Shown: piece by piece, positions 1 to 7,658 of the stretch | How the letters are laid out: each line of letters starts with the position of its first letter | Numbering within the stretch: the stretch's first letter is position 1 | DNA from: Bacteroides sp. | GTDB taxonomy: Bacteria > Bacteroidota > Bacteroidia > Bacteroidales > SM23-62 | Assembly (NCBI GenBank): GCA_011053095.1 | Contig: DRHS01000222.1 | Coordinates: forward strand, 1-38,959 | DNA length: 38,959 nucleotides | Reading direction: 5' to 3' | Made by a program: the position numbers and the translations under genes | The notes under the pieces: model-generated | Databases searched by the model: none | Told to the model about the DNA's origin: nothing | The model's input: the letters and a program-made list of their open reading frames with translations, nothing else

Positions 1-19
1 AGATGTGTATAAGAGACAG
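1..19 (+). other. Tn5/Nextera mosaic-end adapter (contamination)
   Basis: Bases 1-19 read AGATGTGTATAAGAGACAG, which is exactly the 19-bp Tn5 mosaic end used in tagmentation libraries. It sits at the very first base of the contig and adds six spurious codons to the reading frame of the next gene. It is a library artefact and not part of the genome. Confidence 0.97.
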
Positions 20-1640
20 CATGGTGTCGTACGAGGTAACACCGGCGCCTCTTGAGGTTCACGGCGGCAAAGTAGCAGTTACTGTCGATGTGAAGTATCC
101 TGAGAAATACTTCCATAAGAAAGCCATCGTTACGGCTACACCGTACCTGGTCTACGAAGGAGGAGAAACCGATTTAAAATCTGAAACATTACAGGGAGAA
201 TCAGTTGAAGCTAATAATACTGTGATATCCTTTGCAGGAGGTGGTTTCCAATACACAGACGAGATTGAGTATACACCCGAGATGATGCGTGCAGAACTGT
301 ACGTTAAGAGTGTTGCAATGGTAGGAGACAATACCATTGAACTGCCCCCTATGAAAATTGCAGAAGGAATAATTACCACCCCGCTTCTCGCAGACACAAA
401 AGGAGAAACCATCGCTTTCGGCGACAAATTCAAGCGGATTGTTCCCAAGGAGTATGTAGCTGATATACATTATATCATTAACCGTTATGATGTCCGTGGT
501 TCCGAACTGAGGGGTGAAGATATAGCAGGCATGAAAGATTTCATTGCCATGGCTAATGAAAATGAACGGGTAACCATGAAAGGAATTGAGGTTTCTGCAT
601 ATGCTTCACCTGATGGAGAGCTGGATCTCAACACCAAGCTTTCAGGGAACAGGGAAGGTTCAGCTACCCGTTACCTGAAGAGGGACCTTAGAAGGGCCAA
701 GATTGAAGTTCCAGGAGATGATGATTTCTTCAAGCTTCTTACTACTCCGGAAGACTGGGATGGTTTCAAGACACTTATGGAAGAGTCAGATATCCAGGAC
801 AAGGATCTGATCCTGAGGGTACTCTCCATGTATTCCGATCCTGTAGTTCGGGAAAAAGAGATCAAGAATATATCTGAAGCTTTTAACGAGATCAAGACAG
901 ATATCCTTCCTCAGCTAAGAAGGTCAGTCTTCACAGTTAATGTTGAAAAAGTTGGTTGGTCAGACGAGGAGATCAAGCAATGGGTATCTGAAAAAATGGA
1001 CACCCTGGAGCTCGAAGAACTTCTTTATGCTGCTTCTCTTTTCGAAGACAACGAAACAAAGCTTGCATTATATGGTAAGGCATGGGAGAAGCATCCTAAG
1101 AGTGTTCGTGCAGCCAATAATGTTGGTGTTGTAAAACTTGACATGGGAGATGTTGAAGGAGCCAAGGCAGCTTTTGAAGGAGCTAAGGAAATAAAGGACC
1201 ATAACATCGTTAAGAATAACCTCGGTGTAATTGCCTTGATGGAGGGTGATATAGAATCAGCTCAAAACCTCTTTACCTCAGCAATGGGTGCCGGAGATGA
1301 AGTAAACCAAAACCTTGCAGCAATTAAGATAAAGGAAGGTGACTACGAAGCCGCCAAGACTTATTTAGGTGCGAGCGAATCATTCAATAATGCTTTGGTT
1401 ATCATGCTTAACGGACAGCCATCCCACGCTATTGAGATGGCTCGCAAGCTTGACGAATCAGCTAAGGTTAATTACCTGATTGCAGTCGCTGCTGCTCGTG
1501 ATGGAGATACAGAAGTGATGTACAATGCACTTCGTGCAGCCGTTGCAGCAAAGCCTGAAAAGTTTAAGCCGCATGCAGCTAAGGATGTTGAATTCTTTGA
1601 ATTCTTTGAGGATGATACCTTTAAGGAAATCGTGAAATAA
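20..1640 (+). CDS. TPR/OmpA-like envelope protein, 5' truncated
   Basis: This is the C-terminal 540 residues of an envelope protein whose start lies left of the contig. The N-terminal third is beta-rich, with tracts such as KYPEKYFHKKA and VTATPYLVYEGGE, as in a Bacteroidales lipoprotein family. A middle segment containing ASPDGELDLNTKLSGNREGSA resembles the OmpA C-terminal peptidoglycan-binding fold. The last 200 residues are TPR-like helical pairs (AANNVGVVKLDMGDVEGA, NNLGVIALMEGDIESA). Known family members are cell-surface or periplasmic scaffold proteins. No enzymatic motif is visible. The signal peptide and lipobox are missing only because of the contig edge. A strong terminator follows the stop, so the transcription unit ends here. 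The adapter supplies the apparent ATG at base 3, which is not a real start. Confidence 0.85.
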
Positions 1641-1668
1641 TTACTTGGGATTATATATCTCTGGAAGT

Positions 1669-1700
1669 GGCTGCCTGGAAACAGGCGGCCATTTTTTTTT
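1669..1700 (+). terminator. Rho-independent terminator
   Basis: A 9-bp stem, GGCTGCCTG with CAGGCGGCC (one G-T pair), closes a GAAA tetraloop and is followed by a run of nine T. It lies 28 bases after the TPR gene stop. On the opposite strand no T run follows, so it serves the plus-strand gene only. Confidence 0.9.
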
Positions 1701-1717
1701 GATATCCCTTTCAGTCT

Positions 1718-2251
1718 TCAACGCATTAGAAGCTGCTTGTAGGATTCCCAGAGGACTATTCCCACGCAAACGGATATGTTAAGGGAGTGTTTGGTTCCGA
1801 ATTGAGGAATGTCGAGACTGATGTCGGATTGGTCAACTATCTCCTGCTGCACTCCTTTGATCTCATGTCCGAAGACAAAGGCATACTTATTTTCCCGCGT
1901 TAAGCGAAAATTATCCAATCCCACACTATCCTCGGTCTGCTCCACTGCAACAATTGTGTATCCATTGTTCTTAAGGGCGCTAATTGCATCCTTCGTTTCA
2001 GGGTAGTACTGCCAGTCAACTGATTCCGTAGCCCCAAGTGCGGTTTTATGTATGTCCTTGTGGGGTGGCTTTGCGGTAATGCCACATAAAAGTACCCTCT
2101 CAATCAGGAATGCATCGGAAGTGCGGAATACCGAACCGATATTATTCAGGCTCCTGACATTGTCGAGTACCACAACCACCGGAATTTTATCTGCCTTTTT
2201 AAATTCAGCAACGCTAAGGCGGTCAAGATCAGAGTTCTTTAATTTCCTCAT
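1718..2251 (-). CDS. TrmH/SpoU-family RNA 2'-O-methyltransferase
   Basis: A 177-residue SPOUT methyltransferase predicted to transfer a methyl group from S-adenosylmethionine to a ribose 2'-OH of tRNA or rRNA in the cytoplasm. All three SpoU motifs are present: motif 1 NIGSVFRT (residues 37-44) with the catalytic Arg43, motif 2 FVFGHEIKG (125-133), and motif 3 DIPQFGTKHSLNIS (147-160), which forms the trefoil knot. The length matches minimal TrmH-type enzymes lacking the extra N-terminal RNA-binding domain of RlmB. The exact substrate cannot be told from sequence. The start is ATG. It is divergent from sucC with a 44-base AT-rich gap between the start codons. Confidence 0.93.
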   Translation of the reverse strand: MRKLKNSDLDRLSVAEFKKADKIPVVVVLDNVRSLNNIGSVFRTSDAFLIERVLLCGITAKPPHKDIHKTALGATESVDWQYYPETKDAISALKNNGYTIVAVEQTEDSVGLDNFRLTRENKYAFVFGHEIKGVQQEIVDQSDISLDIPQFGTKHSLNISVCVGIVLWESYKQLLMR

Positions 2252-2295
2252 AGGTTTCAGAGTAGAAAATTAAAAAAAAAAGTAAATTCGTACGT

Positions 2296-3483
2296 ATGAA
2301 CATACACGAATACCAGGCTAAATCAATTCTTAAAAAGTACAATGTAGCCATTCCGGACGGGGCAGTAGTCGATTCCCCGGATGCTGCGGTTGAAGCAGCA
2401 AAAAAAATACGTAGCAATACAGGTGCAGATACCTGGGCGGTGAAAGCCCAGATCCATGCCGGGGGGCGTGGAAAGGGTGGGGGAGTTAAGATCGCTAAAT
2501 CCCTTGATGAGGTTAAGGAGTATTCCAAGAGCATAATAGGAATGAATCTTGTAACTCATCAGACAGGTCCCCAGGGCAAGGAAGTCCATAAAGTCCTGAT
2601 CGAGCAGGGAATTTTCTATCCTGGCGAGAGCGAGGTTGAGGAGTTTTATGTGTCCATTTTGCTCAACCGGGCAATTGGTAAAAACATAATCATGTATTCC
2701 ACCGAGGGAGGGATGGATATAGAAGCAGTGGCTGAGAACACACCACATCTGATTTTCACGGAGACAATTGATCCCAGGGTGGGGATTCAGGCTTTTCAGT
2801 CACGTCGGGTGGCTTTTAAACTCGGACTATCAGGCAATGCCTTTAAGGAAATGACCCGTTTTATTATAGCCCTTTACAAGGCTTACGAGGGTTACGATGC
2901 CTCCCTGATCGAGATTAACCCTGTATTCAAGACATCTGATAATAAGATATTTGCCGCTGATGCAAAGATAAATCTTGATGATAATGCCCTATACAGGCAT
3001 CCCGGTTGTGCCGAGTTGAGGGATATTTCAGAGGAGGACCCTTCAGAGGTCGAGGCCGGAAAGTTCAACCTGAATTTTGTGAAGCTGGATGGTAATGTTG
3101 GGTGTATGGTTAACGGAGCCGGTCTCGCAATGGCCACAATGGACATTATAAAACTTTCCGGGGGAGATCCGGCTAATTTCCTTGATGTGGGAGGAACTGC
3201 CAATGCGGAAACTGTCGAGGCGGGATTCAGAATAATACTAAAAGACGAAAACGTCAAGGCCATCCTGATAAATATTTTCGGGGGAATAGTACGCTGTGAC
3301 CGTGTAGCACAAGGCGTTGTCGATGCGTACAAAAGTATTGGTGATGTCCGGATACCTGTAATCGTCCGCCTGCAGGGAACCAATGCCGAGGAAGCAAAGG
3401 TACTTATTGATAATTCGGGTTTGAAGGTATATTCTGCAATCAGCCTTCAGGAAGCGGCGGATCTTGTGAAGGAATCTGTTTAG
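2296..3483 (+). CDS. sucC: Succinate-CoA ligase (ADP-forming) subunit beta
   Basis: A 395-residue beta subunit of succinyl-CoA synthetase, a TCA cycle enzyme interconverting succinyl-CoA and succinate with nucleotide triphosphate formation. The N-terminus MNIHEYQAKSILKKYNV and the ATP-grasp loop AGGRGKGGGVK (residues 56-66) are diagnostic. The C-terminal CoA-ligase region with GGIVRCD and VRLQGTN is complete. The length is normal. The alpha subunit gene sucD is not adjacent, as is common in Bacteroidota. A weak -7-like box, TAAATTCG (2283-2290), precedes the ATG. The TAG stop at 3481-3483 overlaps the stop of the convergent arginine deiminase gene. Confidence 0.97.
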   Translation: MNIHEYQAKSILKKYNVAIPDGAVVDSPDAAVEAAKKIRSNTGADTWAVKAQIHAGGRGKGGGVKIAKSLDEVKEYSKSIIGMNLVTHQTGPQGKEVHKVLIEQGIFYPGESEVEEFYVSILLNRAIGKNIIMYSTEGGMDIEAVAENTPHLIFTETIDPRVGIQAFQSRRVAFKLGLSGNAFKEMTRFIIALYKAYEGYDASLIEINPVFKTSDNKIFAADAKINLDDNALYRHPGCAELRDISEEDPSEVEAGKFNLNFVKLDGNVGCMVNGAGLAMATMDIIKLSGGDPANFLDVGGTANAETVEAGFRIILKDENVKAILINIFGGIVRCDRVAQGVVDAYKSIGDVRIPVIVRLQGTNAEEAKVLIDNSGLKVYSAISLQEAADLVKESV

Positions 3484-4718
3484 CTGCGGCGCAGAGGCAT
3501 GGTCATGCATCTCGGACCTCCACCTCCTCTTGCAAGTTCAGAGCCTTCAATACTAATAACCCATTTACTGTATTCGTCAGGATTCTTTTTGCCGGATAAT
3601 ACATCCTTTGCACGGATGATTTCAAACCCTTTACGGTTTACAGCCTCAAGGGTATAGATATTTCGTTCATATGCGATCAGTTTGCCCGGGGCAAGGGCAA
3701 AGAAATTGGTTCCGCTATGCCATTGCTCCCTCTCCTGTAACCTCTGGTCATGGCTTCCCCCACAAAAGACCGGCTCCAGTTCCATACCCAGTTCCGCCAG
3801 AGTATCTACGATGTTCTTCACATTTCGTATCTCGATCACCTTTCCTTCCTCAATCCTGATGTATACCGTTCTGTGAGGGTTGGGCTTCATTATAAGAGGT
3901 TCATAAGCCATGCAGTACTCATCACTGAGAAGGGTGAATGCCATATCAAGATGGATGAATGATTCGGGTGCATTGGGCAGCTCCTGTACAATCACATGGT
4001 GTGACTCCTTTCGTTCCCTGAGCCGGTCAAGAATAAAGTCAATTCCCTGGGATGAGGTACGGGTTCCGGAACCGATAAGTGTAATATCATGCCTTACAGT
4101 AAGTACATCTCCCCCTTCAATAGAAAGGCCATCCTCACAATTGCTGCATTCGAGCGGATTCACAGTTTCAGCACTCAGGTCGGGATGGTTTTGGAAGATG
4201 GCTTCCATTATTAGTGATTCCCTCTCTCTTACCCTGCTTGCCATTTTTGCTATGAGTACCCGATCCTGAAGGCAAATACAGGCATCTCTGATATAAAAGA
4301 AATTATGCAGGGGTCGAAGGGCAAATTCCTGAGAACTGAGGAATCGTGTCAGGGTGTCTTTCTTCAGTGGAACTCCTTCAATGAAACTTCGGGCCAGTTC
4401 ATAAGCCCCAAGTTCAAGCAGGTCGGGAATTGTTTCGGGAACATTTTCGTTCCTGCAGACCCTGTTAATGAGTTCCAGTCTGACTTTTTCCTGGTTAAGG
4501 ATGTCAGTCAGCAGGTCCATAACCTGAAAAGTTTGTGTAAATCGTTCAAGTATCCCTGACAATTGATTATACTCCCTGCTGGCAACTGACAGGTTCAGGA
4601 TATCACTATAAAGGGCACGTTCTGCATTAACCGGAGTCATGTTCTCCACTTCAGGACCGGGCCTGTGAAGTATTACACCCTCAAGTTTACCTGTTTCAGA
4701 TAGAATTCGTGGTTTCAT
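3480..4718 (-). CDS. arcA: Arginine deiminase
   Basis: A 412-residue enzyme that hydrolyses L-arginine to citrulline and ammonia in the cytoplasm, the first step of the ADI pathway. Family motifs in order are the N-terminal GVILHRPGPEVENMTP, FIRDACICL, IEGGD, HLDMAFTLL, REQWHSGTNFFALAPG and the C-terminal GGPRCMTMPLRR, whose nucleophile is Cys404. The ATG at 4716-4718 is chosen because its product begins at the family's usual position and leaves 23 bases after the preceding CDGSH gene. A longer reading from 4781 would overlap that gene. No arcB, arcC or arginine antiporter lies nearby, so the fate of citrulline is not shown. It is the last gene of an operon with two iron-sulfur proteins. Confidence 0.93.
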   Translation of the reverse strand: MKPRILSETGKLEGVILHRPGPEVENMTPVNAERALYSDILNLSVASREYNQLSGILERFTQTFQVMDLLTDILNQEKVRLELINRVCRNENVPETIPDLLELGAYELARSFIEGVPLKKDTLTRFLSSQEFALRPLHNFFYIRDACICLQDRVLIAKMASRVRERESLIMEAIFQNHPDLSAETVNPLECSNCEDGLSIEGGDVLTVRHDITLIGSGTRTSSQGIDFILDRLRERKESHHVIVQELPNAPESFIHLDMAFTLLSDEYCMAYEPLIMKPNPHRTVYIRIEEGKVIEIRNVKNIVDTLAELGMELEPVFCGGSHDQRLQEREQWHSGTNFFALAPGKLIAYERNIYTLEAVNRKGFEIIRAKDVLSGKKNPDEYSKWVISIEGSELARGGGGPRCMTMPLRRS

Positions 4719-4741
4719 AAGATTAATTCTTAGAAAGATGT

Positions 4742-4942
4742 TTAATCCCTTAGTCCAACCCTGCGATGAGATCCATCGCAAAAAGGCTTATTTTTTGATC
4801 CCCCGCAGCGACACAGGAATATAGGGTTTCCGGATTCTATGACCTTGCCTCCCATGCTTAGAAGTTTGAAATCTCCGCTTACCTGAAGTGGACCGTTTTT
4901 CAATACTTTGAACTCTGCCGTTTTTTTCTTCTTGTCATCCAT
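4742..4942 (-). CDS. Small CDGSH iron-sulfur protein
   Basis: A 66-residue single-domain CDGSH protein. Ligands Cys44, Cys46, Cys55 and His59, in CRCGGSKNKPFCDGSH, fit the Cys3-His [2Fe-2S] site of the mitoNEET family. It is preceded by the short beta-strand region KVLKNGPLQVSGDFKL. It has no signal peptide or membrane segment, so it should be a soluble electron-transfer or cluster-transfer protein. The ATG at 4940-4942 is two bases after the upstream stop. A TTG two codons earlier would overlap that stop and is less likely. It is the middle gene of the operon that ends with arcA. Confidence 0.92.
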   Translation of the reverse strand: MDDKKKKTAEFKVLKNGPLQVSGDFKLLSMGGKVIESGNPIFLCRCGGSKNKPFCDGSHRRVGLRD

Positions 4943-4944
4943 TT

Positions 4945-5427
4945 TCAATCGCAGCTACTCGTGAAATTATCTATTCTGTGAGAACCATCGCAGAAAGGCA
5001 TATCCTCTGATGCACCGCAGCGGCAAAATGAGGTCATTACCATTTGTTTTTTCTCGACACCATCTGCTCCCGTTACACTGAAATCACCCTCTACCACATA
5101 GGGCCCGTTTTTCATGATTCGAATTTCTACCGGTTTACCGGTCATTTTTTCCACGCTTTCACTCAGGGCTTCATCAGATAATTGCTGAGGTTTTTCTGAT
5201 TCTTTGGAGGAATCATTCCATTCATAGGTGAGTGCATCGGTAGGGCACTTCTTTATGATCTCGATTATTTTGTCTGTACCGGCTCCTTTCATATTTACCC
5301 AGGGCCTGTGCCTGGGATTGAAAACCCTGCCCAGTTCCTTGTAGCATGTGGTTGCATGAATGCATGTTGAGGGTTTCCAGTGTACTGTTATCTCTCCGTT
5401 TGTGTAGCTTCTATCGTTGGGATCCAT
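4945..5427 (-). CDS. Fer4_19 plus CDGSH two-cluster iron-sulfur protein
   Basis: A 160-residue fusion. Residues 10-70 form a divergent mono-cluster ferredoxin (Fer4_19 type) with Cys22, Cys28 and Cys61 in the pattern HWKPSTCIHATTCYKEL and IIKKCPTDAL. Residues 100-155 form a CDGSH domain with Cys135, Cys137, Cys146 and His150. Known members are small soluble redox proteins of uncertain substrate. The C-terminal CDGSH half is clearly related to the 66-residue protein downstream, which suggests duplication of the domain. First gene of the three-gene minus-strand operon that ends with arginine deiminase. The ATG is at 5425-5427. An imperfect palindrome lies 40 bases upstream. Confidence 0.92.
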   Translation of the reverse strand: MDPNDRSYTNGEITVHWKPSTCIHATTCYKELGRVFNPRHRPWVNMKGAGTDKIIEIIKKCPTDALTYEWNDSSKESEKPQQLSDEALSESVEKMTGKPVEIRIMKNGPYVVEGDFSVTGADGVEKKQMVMTSFCRCGASEDMPFCDGSHRIDNFTSSCD

Positions 5428-5466
5428 TTCTCGAATTGTTCAATGCCTGTAAAATTACGATCTGAT

Positions 5467-5491
5467 ACGGGATTATAGCATGGTAATCCGT
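5467..5491. promoter_or_regulatory. Imperfect palindrome upstream of the iron-sulfur/arcA operon
   Basis: Arms ACGGGATTA (5467-5475) and TAATCCGT (5484-5491) pair with one bulged G across an 8-base spacer. It lies 40 bases upstream of the first operon gene, in a 188-base divergent intergenic region shared with the DUF4294 gene. No T run follows on either strand, so it is not a terminator. It may be an operator, but no clear -33/-7 promoter was found beside it. Confidence 0.3.
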
Positions 5492-5615
5492 AAAAAGTTT
5501 ATAAACGGGAATGTTTTTTGAAGAAACATGGGAAAGTGCATTTAAAATAGTGCGATTGGATGGAGATCCATTTATTGGCATAATAGTTGAAAATGTACTA
5601 CGTTTATAATATGCA

Positions 5616-6245
5616 ATGAAAAAACCAAGTATTATAGCGCTGTTCATTTTCCTGGTCAGTCATCTTGCTTTTGGCCAGGACCCTGACAGCAATTCTGTTG
5701 TACGTCTGGATACCCAAGCGGATATGTCAGATGTTTACGTTGCAAGGGCGATAGTCATTGACGGGGATACCTTATGGGTTGCAAATCTTGATGAAGTTTA
5801 TATTTTCCCCACAAAAAAATTTACCAGCCGGAAAGAAAGGAGAAGGTATACACGTCTGATCCACAATATAAAGAGGGTATATCCCTGGGCCAAGCTGGTG
5901 GGAGAGACACTCGCTGAAGTTGAAGAGCATATGGGTACTCTGGAAACAGAGAAGGAGCAGAAAGCATACATTAAAGAAGTGGAGAAGGAGCTTATGGGCA
6001 ATTATAAGGAAGATCTCAAGAAACTAACTATAACCCAGGGTAGAATTCTTATCAAACTTGTTGACAGGGAAACAGGTGATACCTCATATGAACTGGTGAA
6101 AGAAATGCGCGGCAATATTTCTGCTGTCTTCTGGCAGGCACTGGCCAGGCTTTTTGGTTCCAACCTTAAATCAGAGTACGATGCCAAGGGTGGGGATCGA
6201 CTTATTGAAGAAATTATCGTTCTGATCGAAAACGGTCAGCTCTGA
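5616..6245 (+). CDS. DUF4294 domain exported protein
   Basis: A 209-residue protein with a signal peptide (residues 1-20, MKKPSIIALFIFLVSHLAFG), so it is likely periplasmic or surface-exposed. The conserved DUF4294 core runs from about residue 55, with RRYTRLIHNIKRVYPWAKLVGETLAEVEEHM. Charged helices follow (YIKEVEKELMGNYKEDLKKL), then ITQGRILIKLVDRETGDTSYEL. The family is widespread in Bacteroidota and its function is unknown. No catalytic motif is apparent. It stands alone, divergent from the iron-sulfur operon and convergent with elbB. Confidence 0.88.
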   Translation: MKKPSIIALFIFLVSHLAFGQDPDSNSVVRLDTQADMSDVYVARAIVIDGDTLWVANLDEVYIFPTKKFTSRKERRRYTRLIHNIKRVYPWAKLVGETLAEVEEHMGTLETEKEQKAYIKEVEKELMGNYKEDLKKLTITQGRILIKLVDRETGDTSYELVKEMRGNISAVFWQALARLFGSNLKSEYDAKGGDRLIEEIIVLIENGQL

Positions 6246-6308
6246 TGATTCCACCTGAATGAGTCTGACCAGATCGGACACCACAACCTTCCCGGAAGAT
6301 TTCCCCAT

Positions 6309-6956
6309 CTATGTCAGCTCCAGAACTGCGTCAATTACATTACTGGCTCCATCCCCAATCTGGTCGATCGTGGCATCAAGCATGTAACAGGGAGTGGTTA
6401 CTACCTTGTATTTTTTATCCACTACTACCTCGCCATGCGAGGTCATTGTATGTGTGGCCCCCATTTTCTCAATTGCTTCTGCAGTACCAGTATCCTGTCC
6501 GATGGTCAGTTCAACATCACCCAGTATCTTTGCCAGGATAACGGGGGAGATACAAAGTGCCCCAACCGGCTTGCCGAGGGATACCATTTCCCGGATCGCC
6601 TTTTCCACATCCGGATTAACCGAACAGTCTGCTCCTTCAAAGGCGAAACTGGACAGGTTTTTTGCTGCACCAAATCCTCCGGGGAAAACGAGGGCATCAA
6701 AATCCTTTCCTGAAAACTCGCTCAGCGGCTTTATATTGCCACGTGCAATCCTGGCGGATTCTACAAGTACATTCCGGGTTTCATCCATCTCCTCTCCGGT
6801 GATATGGTTAATTACATGATGCTGGGGGATATCCGGAGCAAAGATCTCATAAGAAGCTCCCTTTTTGGCAATTGCATAAAGTGAGAGAGTGGCCTCATGA
6901 ATTTCAGCGCCATCGAATACTCCATTACCTGATAGTACCACGGCAAACTTTTTCAT
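6309..6956 (-). CDS. elbB: ElbB-type DJ-1/PfpI family glyoxalase-like protein
   Basis: A 215-residue cytoplasmic protein of the class I glutamine-amidotransferase-like fold. The start MKKFAVVLSGNGVFDGAEIHE with Glu18 and the nucleophile elbow GALCISP with Cys135 match ElbB (isoprenoid biosynthesis glyoxalase, SCRP-27A). The segment LVFPGGFGAAKNLSSFA is also characteristic. E. coli ElbB has weak glyoxalase activity, and its link to isoprenoid synthesis is genetic rather than biochemical. The length is normal. It is divergent from thpR with a 53-base AT-rich gap. Confidence 0.93.
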   Translation of the reverse strand: MKKFAVVLSGNGVFDGAEIHEATLSLYAIAKKGASYEIFAPDIPQHHVINHITGEEMDETRNVLVESARIARGNIKPLSEFSGKDFDALVFPGGFGAAKNLSSFAFEGADCSVNPDVEKAIREMVSLGKPVGALCISPVILAKILGDVELTIGQDTGTAEAIEKMGATHTMTSHGEVVVDKKYKVVTTPCYMLDATIDQIGDGASNVIDAVLELT

Positions 6957-7009
6957 AACTTTCAGAGTTTGGTTTTATGAAATAAATTTATTCATTTTTT
7001 TCGATTCAG

Positions 7010-7573
7010 ATGCAAAGAACATTCATTGCAGTGAAAGTTAAGCCTGAGAATGAGATGATGGAATGTATCCTGGAGCTTAGGAATGTTCTGAAGGCAGAAA
7101 AGATCAAATGGGTCGATCCTCAGAATCTTCATATAACTCTTCGTTTTCTTGGCGATACAAACCCGCAGCAGGCAGACCAGACAAAAAAGCTTCTGGAGGA
7201 GGTGGCGGGCTCCTCCAAACCTCCTGAGGTTGTGTTCAAGGGACTCGGAATTTTCAGGAATATTCGTGATCCAAGGGTATTATGGATTGGAATGGATCCG
7301 GGCAGGATCCTGCCGAAGCTAAAAACCGGGGTGGACAGAGGCCTTGCAAAAATCGGGTTTCTTCCTGAGGCACGTGAGTTCCGCCCACACCTGACACTGG
7401 CCCGACTTAAAAATATAAGGGATACTGAACTCCTGCAAGAGCAGTTAATGAAATACAGGGATACGGTCTACCAGATAGTGCAAATAAATGAATTGACGTA
7501 TTATGAGAGTATCCTGAGGCCTGAGGGACCTTCATACCTGCCGTTGACGAAAGTTTCCTTCAATAATTTCTGA
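7010..7573 (+). CDS. thpR: RNA 2',3'-cyclic phosphodiesterase
   Basis: A 187-residue 2H phosphoesterase, formerly called 2'-5' RNA ligase. The two catalytic HxTx motifs are HITLRFLG (His41, Thr43) and HLTLARL (His127, Thr129). The start MQRTFIAVKV matches the family. It hydrolyses 2',3'-cyclic phosphate ends of RNA in the cytoplasm. The family length is about 180 residues, so it appears complete. It ends 85 bases before the convergent sugar transferase, and no clear terminator was seen between them. Confidence 0.93.
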   Translation: MQRTFIAVKVKPENEMMECILELRNVLKAEKIKWVDPQNLHITLRFLGDTNPQQADQTKKLLEEVAGSSKPPEVVFKGLGIFRNIRDPRVLWIGMDPGRILPKLKTGVDRGLAKIGFLPEAREFRPHLTLARLKNIRDTELLQEQLMKYRDTVYQIVQINELTYYESILRPEGPSYLPLTKVSFNNF

Positions 7574-7658
7574 GTTCTCACATCGGGGTGTGTACGGCTT
7601 CCATTGGGGAGTGGACGACCAGGATCAGGGAGCTGGTGATGACAGGCAGAAAAATTTA

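Noticed and set aside
3-20. ATG at base 3 as start of the first gene
   Set aside because: It is inside the sequencing adapter, so it cannot be a natural start.
4719-4781. Longer arginine deiminase start
   Set aside because: It overlaps the preceding CDGSH gene by 40 bases and adds 21 residues absent from the family.
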